DNA of 64,000 nucleotides from Candolleomyces eurysporus. Taxonomy: Eukaryota; Basidiomycota; Agaricomycetes; Agaricales; Psathyrellaceae. The position numbers and the translations under genes are program-made. The notes below the pieces were generated by a model, which searched no databases, was not told the origin of the DNA, and saw nothing but the letters and a program-made list of their open reading frames with translations. This document shows, one piece after another, positions 57,902 to 64,000 of the stretch (the first letter of the stretch is position 1; the number at the start of each line of letters is the position of its first letter). Location: NCBI GenBank assembly GCA_027579435.1, contig JANBPK010001062.1, positions 16,476-80,475 on the forward strand. The letters are read 5' to 3'.

Positions 57902-59592
57902 ATGGAGAATCATCATAACCAGCCCCTCCTTGATTTGGAAGCCAAGCGAAACGGTACTTTTCGCCTCTCGACCGAGCTGGTGATAGTCATACTCTATTTG
58001 CTCGATCCTAGTGATATCATCTCGATGCGCAAGGTTGGTGTTCCGCCACCTCTCAAGGACAGAATTAAATGCGGCGACATTCAGATGTGCAGGACAACTC
58101 ATCGAGCCTCCAAAGCCAAAGTTGTCTGGCTTGTAGCCTTGGAGCGAATCTGCGAAACCCATGGGATATTCAAGCCAACGTTTCCGATAGATCGAATGTC
58201 ACTTGTCGAGCTAGAACATGCCGCTTGGTCGCCCCATAGATTTGTTAAGTGCATCAGGCAACACCAGAGCCATGACTCTGCTTTGCCGTACCAGAACCGC
58301 ACCCTGCCATTTCGCAAGAGGGCTGATCCCAAGTGCACGTACCCGGTCAAATCGCTATTCCTTGTTCCTGGCGGACGATTTCTTCTGACTTCGCATCCCA
58401 CTAGTGGAATAGCGCTTTGGGACCTCGGATACAACGCTAATCTTCCTATTCAGCCTTTCCCAATTGCCGAATTGAACTTGCCCCAGTTTTCATTACGAGG
58501 CGTCACGCAGAGCGTTGATGGTAAAGAGCTCCTACTTGCAGTGCAGATCAAGTAGGAAATTCTGCGTTTTCTCGTTACCTTCCAAATTTATGTAAAACTA
58601 TTTTCTTTAGCCCTGGCAACGGTCACATCTTGAAGATATATCGAATCAACCCCGAACTTCCTAGTAAAGGCTTTCATCCGCATGGACAACTCTCTTACAC
58701 GACGTACCTAAACCGAGCATTGATTTGCTCTAATATGATCTATCTGCTTTTTCGACGCCATTTCATAGCCTGGAATTGGGCTGAAAATACTGGCTGCAAA
58801 TGGGAGCATATCTTTGGATTTCGTGAAGTCACGGTCAGTTGGTTGAACATCCTACGGAGCCTATCCTCATTCTGCTAGTAGGTATACGCCAACCATCAAT
58901 CGGTCATAGCATCCTGCGTTGGTAGCGACTTTGGCGTCTGGGATACCCCAAACTTGACTCCCGTTACCCAACCCAATCTTGAAGGCTTCCTCCTTGTCGA
59001 CAATCCTCCCAAACACTCTTTCAGGCCTACACCAGAATCCATAATGAAGTACTATGATATCACCTTCAGCGGAACGTCCTCATGGCAACAACAGCAGGCC
59101 TCGAACCCTCATTCAGTTGCCCTTGTCCGGATACACGGTAACGAAGGTTGCCAGCTCATTCTGCACTCATTGCAGCGTTTGGAAGATCCATTCGTACCCA
59201 GGCTGCGTCGGATGCTCAACGGTTGGAGCCACCAGATTCACGGCGATGGCCATTCAGCTCCGTATGAGGGTTATGGAGCGTCCCCGTTGTTTAACTGCGA
59301 CGGCCATCTTGTCTTTTGCACCTCAAACAGACAAAGATCCGAGAGCCATCCTTCTCAAATTGTCGCAGTTGCTCTCCCAGTGCCATCTCATTTTTCGAAA
59401 GACAACATCGACTGCTACAGCATGACCTTGATGGAGGGAGCTCAAGGCCTTGGGTTTCGCAGTTGCGGTCTGGTTGGGTTAACGTTTTGCCCTATGTCTG
59501 GGCGTCTTGTCTACGTGCTGAAGGGCGGAGGAGAGTTTCGTTTGGCAGAATACCTTCCAACTNCTGAAGAACCCGAGATTGAAGATTCTTGA
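57902..59592 (+). CDS. FBX-5: F-box protein with propeller-like C-terminus
   Basis: Four exons (57902-58033, 58085-58551, 58611-58833, 58882-59592) give 510 aa. Exon 1 has the F-box (FRLSTELVIVILYLLDPSDI); intron 1 is 51 nt, in frame, and resembles the FBX-2 intron. Further blocks are GIALWDLGYNAN, FIAWNWAENTGCKW, FGVWDTP and FCPMSGRLVYVL...FRLAEYL. The N at 59563 here stands for a real base: counting it keeps the conserved EEPE end and the stop. It is most similar to FBX-2, completing the mirrored order FBX-2/FBX-3/NLR-5 versus FBX-5/FBX-4/NLR-8. Confidence 0.83.
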
Positions 59593-60071
59593 CAAGGTAT
59601 CCTTTACTGGTATCACTCGTGTTGCATGGCGTCGCATGGCTGATTTTACTCATAGATGCCTAACCATTTTCTAATTCATGCGACTTGCTTTTCATTGGCA
59701 GGGTAGTTCACTGTGCTGCATAATCTGTGAGTGAGTGTCGCAACCTCGGAACAGATGTCGGGAAGACCGACCTCGGAGACGGATCAGAGATGCGAGAACC
59801 TTTCTCTTTATATAGAGGCAGCCTAGAAGTTTATGACGTTGAAGGTTCCGCAGTCATGTTCTCTCCCACCAACACTGCGGGCTTCATTTGGTTGTCTTCT
59901 CACATCAATATGTACATAACATACGGTCAACAGTAGCCGGACTGCAATAACCTTTCTCTATCTCTCGAAATACTGCGGTTTCTACACAGGATCTTCGGGC
60001 CTTTGAACGCGACTCATCTTCCACCTACGCCTGCCATCCCAGGACCGATCCGACGCGTCGAGAGTTGGAGT
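59593..60071. other. Intergenic FBX-5 / ABC transporter
   Basis: FBX-5 3' flank and ABC transporter promoter. A 69-codon frame at 59727-59936 has no recognisable feature. Confidence 0.4.
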
Positions 60072-63000
60072 ATGGATGGAATCGTCACTTTAGCGCGCAT
60101 TATACAGATGGTCACCGGACAGAGATATCCTAATGACTTGCTCGATGGTGGTATGGACGGGGTGGAGTGAGTTTTGCTACGTATTCTTCGTTCGGTACAA
60201 TGGGTTGATCGTGCTCCAGCATCCAGGGATATGTTCTCGTACCCTTGGCCCTGTCTCTACTCTCTGCAGGATATTTAATCTTACAAACCGGCCGAGGCTA
60301 TTTGCTGAAATCTAGAAGAGGCCACCGCCCACTCACCACTGAGCCAGGGTCACCATTCGCTGCTTTTGAGCCTGAGGAACCGATTGGTATCGTCGCCCGA
60401 AATGGGGGAGTCGTTATCTTTTCGTGGATGCTTGCGAGGGTGATAAGTTGCTTGGCTTTGGTAGGCCTCTCGGCATCACTCGTCCTTGAAGACGCGTCTC
60501 GTACGGGTTGGAATCTCTTTAAAATCTCCTGGAGGGCACCTGAAGACTACGTCAATCAGTCTCTACTGTTCTCAAATGTGAGCTCCCACCTTTGAGCCTG
60601 CGAAATACATTAATGCGACGTTGTAACAGCTATATGTTCTCGTTCTCGCTGCATCGGCTCTAGTAGCCGTGAACTGGCGCAAGTGGATGATACGCCACAA
60701 CATCGTGATCCTTCTCTCAGAATTGGCCGTCTATGCCTATCGGGATCTGTGGCCACTCGCCACAATCACAGGTCGACCTTCAGATATAAAAGAGGGATGG
60801 ATTCTTTGGACGAGAATCGGCACTTTGGTTTTCACAGCCTTACTTGTTCCTCTATGTATTCCAACTGTTTACAGTCCCGTCGATCCCAAGGTATCCCTCT
60901 CCGTGTTCTTGATCCGAAGTCTGCTGGGCTATGGCTCATATTTCTGCTTTGCCAGAGTCCTGCCGTAGAAGTCAATCCAGAGCAGACCGCCTCTATTCTA
61001 TCATTGGCAACTTTCACGTACCTCAGCCCGACGATTTCCGCTGCCAACAAAACGGTCCACCTTGGCCCAGATGAAATGCCTCCCATCTCTGACTACGATA
61101 CCGCTCAGGCGCTAGCGAAACGTTCTTTCCCGGTATGTAGATTTTGAGTGCAGTGTTGCCTGTACGATGATCACTCTAATATTTGCATTTATGATTAGAT
61201 TCTAGAATACGTCGAGCTACGGAAAGGGCGACACATCGGCTTTCCTCTCCTACGAGTGTTCGGTAAGTCCGCAAAACCGTCTGCCTGTCCGTGCTCCCAT
61301 TTACGAATATACCTCCGAATTTCCAGCATCTGATTATCTAAAATCGTTAATCGCAATGACAGTTTACGCCCTCAGCCAATTTGCTGCTCCGCTAGCCATA
61401 AATCGACTTCTAACGTAAGTTCTCCGTCGACTGTCTCACCAACACAACACGGCTTCATACCCATGCATATATAACAGCATAGTAGAATCTGACGAACCCC
61501 AGACTGCCGGCGTCCGGCCATGGTTCTGGATCGCCTGTCTCTTCATTTTACCCGTCCTTGGCTCTATTGGTTTTCAATGTTACGCATCGACTATGACCCA
61601 CAGTTTAACACAAGCAGACTCTGTGTTGACGCAACTCATCTTTGGGTACAGTCTCCGGATGCGTAATATCAATTCCGTGATGGCAAGCACCAAAGCCTCA
61701 GGCGTGGGGTCAACTGACGCAGGGAGCTCGAGCAAGAAACGGTCGAAGACGCTATCGAGCTTGGAAGGGAAGTTGAACAACCTTGCAACTGTGGATCTGA
61801 ACAATATCGTTGCGGCGCGAGACCTTATCATAGTGTGTGAGTCTTCTGCTACCATCTATTCTCGAATTCCTTTTACCTATCTGTACATATCGCTGAAACA
61901 ACGATTGTTTCGTTTTTCCATTTTCAGTTTGGCAATTGCCTCTCCAAATGATCGTGTCTTCCATTTTTTTGTATTGGATTCTTGGATGGAGGTCAGTCTG
62001 GTCTCTCTTTCTGCTTCGGGTCGGGTCTTCTAATATTTGAATGAATTGTTCTCTGTTAGTGCGTTTGTCGGGCTGGGCCTGATGGTCGCTTTGATCCCTG
62101 TTCCGGGATATTTGGCAACCATGTTACGCAGTACGCAGGTTGAGAAGATGAGGAAGGTACGGGTGTCCGTGCTCGTATAACAGATNAAATGCCTCTCATC
62201 AAGCTTTTGCCAGACCGACAACAGGACACAGACGGTCACAGAATGTACGCTGAGCACAAGATTATTTAACTCTGTCTGTGATTTCATTGTTGATTCTGAC
62301 TTATGTAGCTATGAGCGTTTTGAGAACGATCAAGATGTTTGGATGGGAAAGGAAGATCCAAGAGAAGATCGATCAAAGACGGGAAGAAGAGTTGTATTGG
62401 GTGTGGAAGGGCAAAGTGTGTACCAAACCGTCTATCCTCGCGCAATGACTCCTTACTAAATAAGATCCATTCCGTTGCACACAGTTGCTCAATCTCTTCG
62501 TTCTTATGGTCACGTAAGTCGGCATTTGTCTCAACAAATGCTCCAAGAACCCCACAGTTCAACCTTTGCATAGTTATCTCATCCCGACAATCACAATGCT
62601 GGCAACATACGGGACTGCCGCACTCGTTATGAAAATCGAGCTGACAGGTTCGATTCTTCCTCATGTCGTATGCGCCACGATTTTGCTGAAATATGTTACA
62701 TCGTAGCGTCCAAGATCTTTTCTAGCATGATCGTTTTCGACACCCTCCGGAGCGCAATGCAACGTGCCAACTACTATCTCGCTGCACTGGTCAGAGGCAA
62801 GGTCTCCCTTGATCGATTTGATGAATTCTTCAAGGAAACAACGACTCTCCCGTCAACGACCAACCCAAACTCAAGCGTGCGCGAGCCCTCTCCCTCCGAT
62901 AACGGCAAGGTGTTTTTCAGGGATGCCAGTTTCTCTTGGACATCTGAAGTTAGCCCTGAGGTTGGCGGGTCGACGACACCTTCAAGCTGTCCGTTCAAGT

Positions 63001-64000
63001 TAACCGTTCCCGGCGAATTACAATTCATGGAGGGGAAGATAAACCTTATCATTGGTCCTACGTATGAGGTTACGTTTCAAAGTTATGTTGGCAAAACACT
63101 GAATGGACTATAGGGGCTCGGGAAAGACATCTCTTTTGATGGCGCTTCTGGGTGAGTTCCTTCAAGCTTACTGTCTGGGAAGGCTGGACTGTAGACTAAT
63201 CGTAGCAATGTACCAATTTAGGTGAAATGGAATTCACACCTACCCACCCTGGTTCGGCTTTCAATCTCCCTCGCAGCAGAGGCGTTGCGCTCGCGGTGCA
63301 AGAATCTTGGGTTCAGAATGAAACTATTCGGGGGAACATCGTGTTCCACTCACCGTATGATGAGGAGCGGTATAAGAAGGGCACGTCTGTAGATATTATT
63401 CTCTTGAATGGCTACTTACTGTTGGTTTAGTGCTATATCAATGCGCATTAGAACCCGACCTCGAATTATTCGAAGCTGGAGATTTGACTGAGGTCGGAGA
63501 GCGGGGTCTAACGCTGAGGTACGCCTTTTCCTCATGCTTTTTTCGTTCGTATTTGTTAACCCGAGGAACTTCAGTGGTGGTCAGAAGGTTTGATGCGCAA
63601 TTAATACTTGCTAACGATGGGCAGCAAATAACTCGAACTCCTATTAGGCACGATTGACCTTGGCCAGGGCAATATATTCCAGTGCCGAAATCATACTCCT
63701 CGACGATATCCTCGCGGCTTTGGATGTACATACGTACGTGGCTTTAGACGTTTCTCCTAGCTCTCTAATCTTACTCAAGAAATTTCTCTGCAGTGCGAAA
63801 TGGATTGTCAACAAATGCCTGAAAGGAGACCTTGTCGCAAGCCGAACCGTTCTGTTGGTCGTGAGTAGTTCCGTTACTTGGGTACAATTAATGCAAGGCT
63901 GAGTGCAGACGTAGACGCATAACGTCGCTTTGGCTCGTCCCATCGCGGATTTTGCCGTTTCCATCAGCGTAGATGGTGTTGTCACTAGCCATCCTGGCGA
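60072..64000 (+). CDS. ABCC-type (MRP/YBT1-like) ABC transporter, 5' part only
   Basis: At least 21 exons start at 60072-60166, 60220-60577, 60630-60890, 60956-61132 and run off the window in the exon from 63915. It has several N-terminal membrane helices, a long transmembrane domain (SLSSLEGKLNNLATVDLNNI marks its cytosolic coupling loop) and the first nucleotide-binding domain. Walker A GPTGSGKTS is split by an intron (63062-63113). The signature LSGGQKARLTLARA is assembled across three exons including a 13 nt micro-exon (63575-63587). Walker B is ILLDDILAALD, with Asp in place of the catalytic Glu, as in ABCC first domains; the H-loop His follows in exon 21. It should export organic anions or conjugates at the vacuolar or plasma membrane. 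Introns are unusually many and one is probably GC-AG (63381). Confidence 0.82.

Overview
The window is nuclear DNA of a filamentous basidiomycete, almost certainly an Agaricomycete (mushroom-forming fungus). Genes are packed on both strands and broken by many 50-65 nt spliceosomal introns (GTRNGT...YAG, frequent CTAAC-type branch points). The recognisable proteins are typical of that group: NACHT-type STAND NTPases, F-box proteins with a propeller-like tail, a Qa-SNARE, a PEX8-like peroxin, a Mid2-like cell-surface protein and an ABCC transporter. I saw no transposon, CRISPR array or convincing tRNA/rRNA gene.

Layout. 0.4-11.4 kb: a head-to-tail array of four NACHT genes (NLR-1 to NLR-4, all +), with a stray duplicated last exon at 8.1 kb. 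12.2-24.2 kb: single-copy genes: Qa-SNARE (-), aldo-keto reductase (+), two proteins of unknown function (+), and a Mid2-like membrane protein (+). 24.2-26.7 kb: poorly sequenced, gene-poor DNA with many Ns. 26.7-36.1 kb: F-box genes FBX-1, FBX-2 and FBX-3 plus a decayed F-box fragment and a small acidic-tailed protein, all on -. 36.3-38.6 kb: NLR-5 (+), head-to-head with FBX-3. 38.6-46.5 kb: PEX8-like peroxin (-), a probable cell-cycle gene (-), a membrane-anchored F-box protein (+) and a mitochondrial carrier (+). 47.6-55.7 kb: NLR-6 (+), NLR-7 (-), and a broken NACHT pseudogene NLR-8 (-). 55.8-59.6 kb: FBX-4 and FBX-5 (+). 60.1 kb to the window end: the first half of an ABCC transporter (+), cut by the window edge.

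The most interesting content is the NACHT/F-box complex. All seven intact NACHT genes share one plan: a basic N-terminus, a short motif around [F/L]xxAxxhxMxxhxYIDA, an intron inside a Gly codon, a NACHT NTPase, an intron, a small tail with an FTxxxGWxKhD motif, an intron, and a charged helical last exon. Intron phases are 1-1-0 throughout; NLR-2 has one extra phase-1 intron inside its N-terminal region. None carries the WD40, ankyrin or TPR repeats seen in many fungal NLRs. The FBX-2/FBX-3/NLR-5 block (32.2-38.6 kb) reappears in inverted orientation as FBX-5/FBX-4/NLR-8 (53.7-59.6 kb). In both copies the NACHT gene and the nearest F-box gene are divergently arranged, with only 230 or 101 bp between start codons. 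This suggests a linked NACHT + F-box unit, possibly for non-self recognition or its regulation; that function is inference.

Single Ns disrupt several genes. In six coding positions the frame is recovered only if the N is ignored, so these look like assembly artefacts and not mutations. Exon limits were read by eye from splice signals, reading frame and paralogue comparison. All summed exon lengths were checked for frame, except in FBX-1, the ABC transporter and the pseudogenes.
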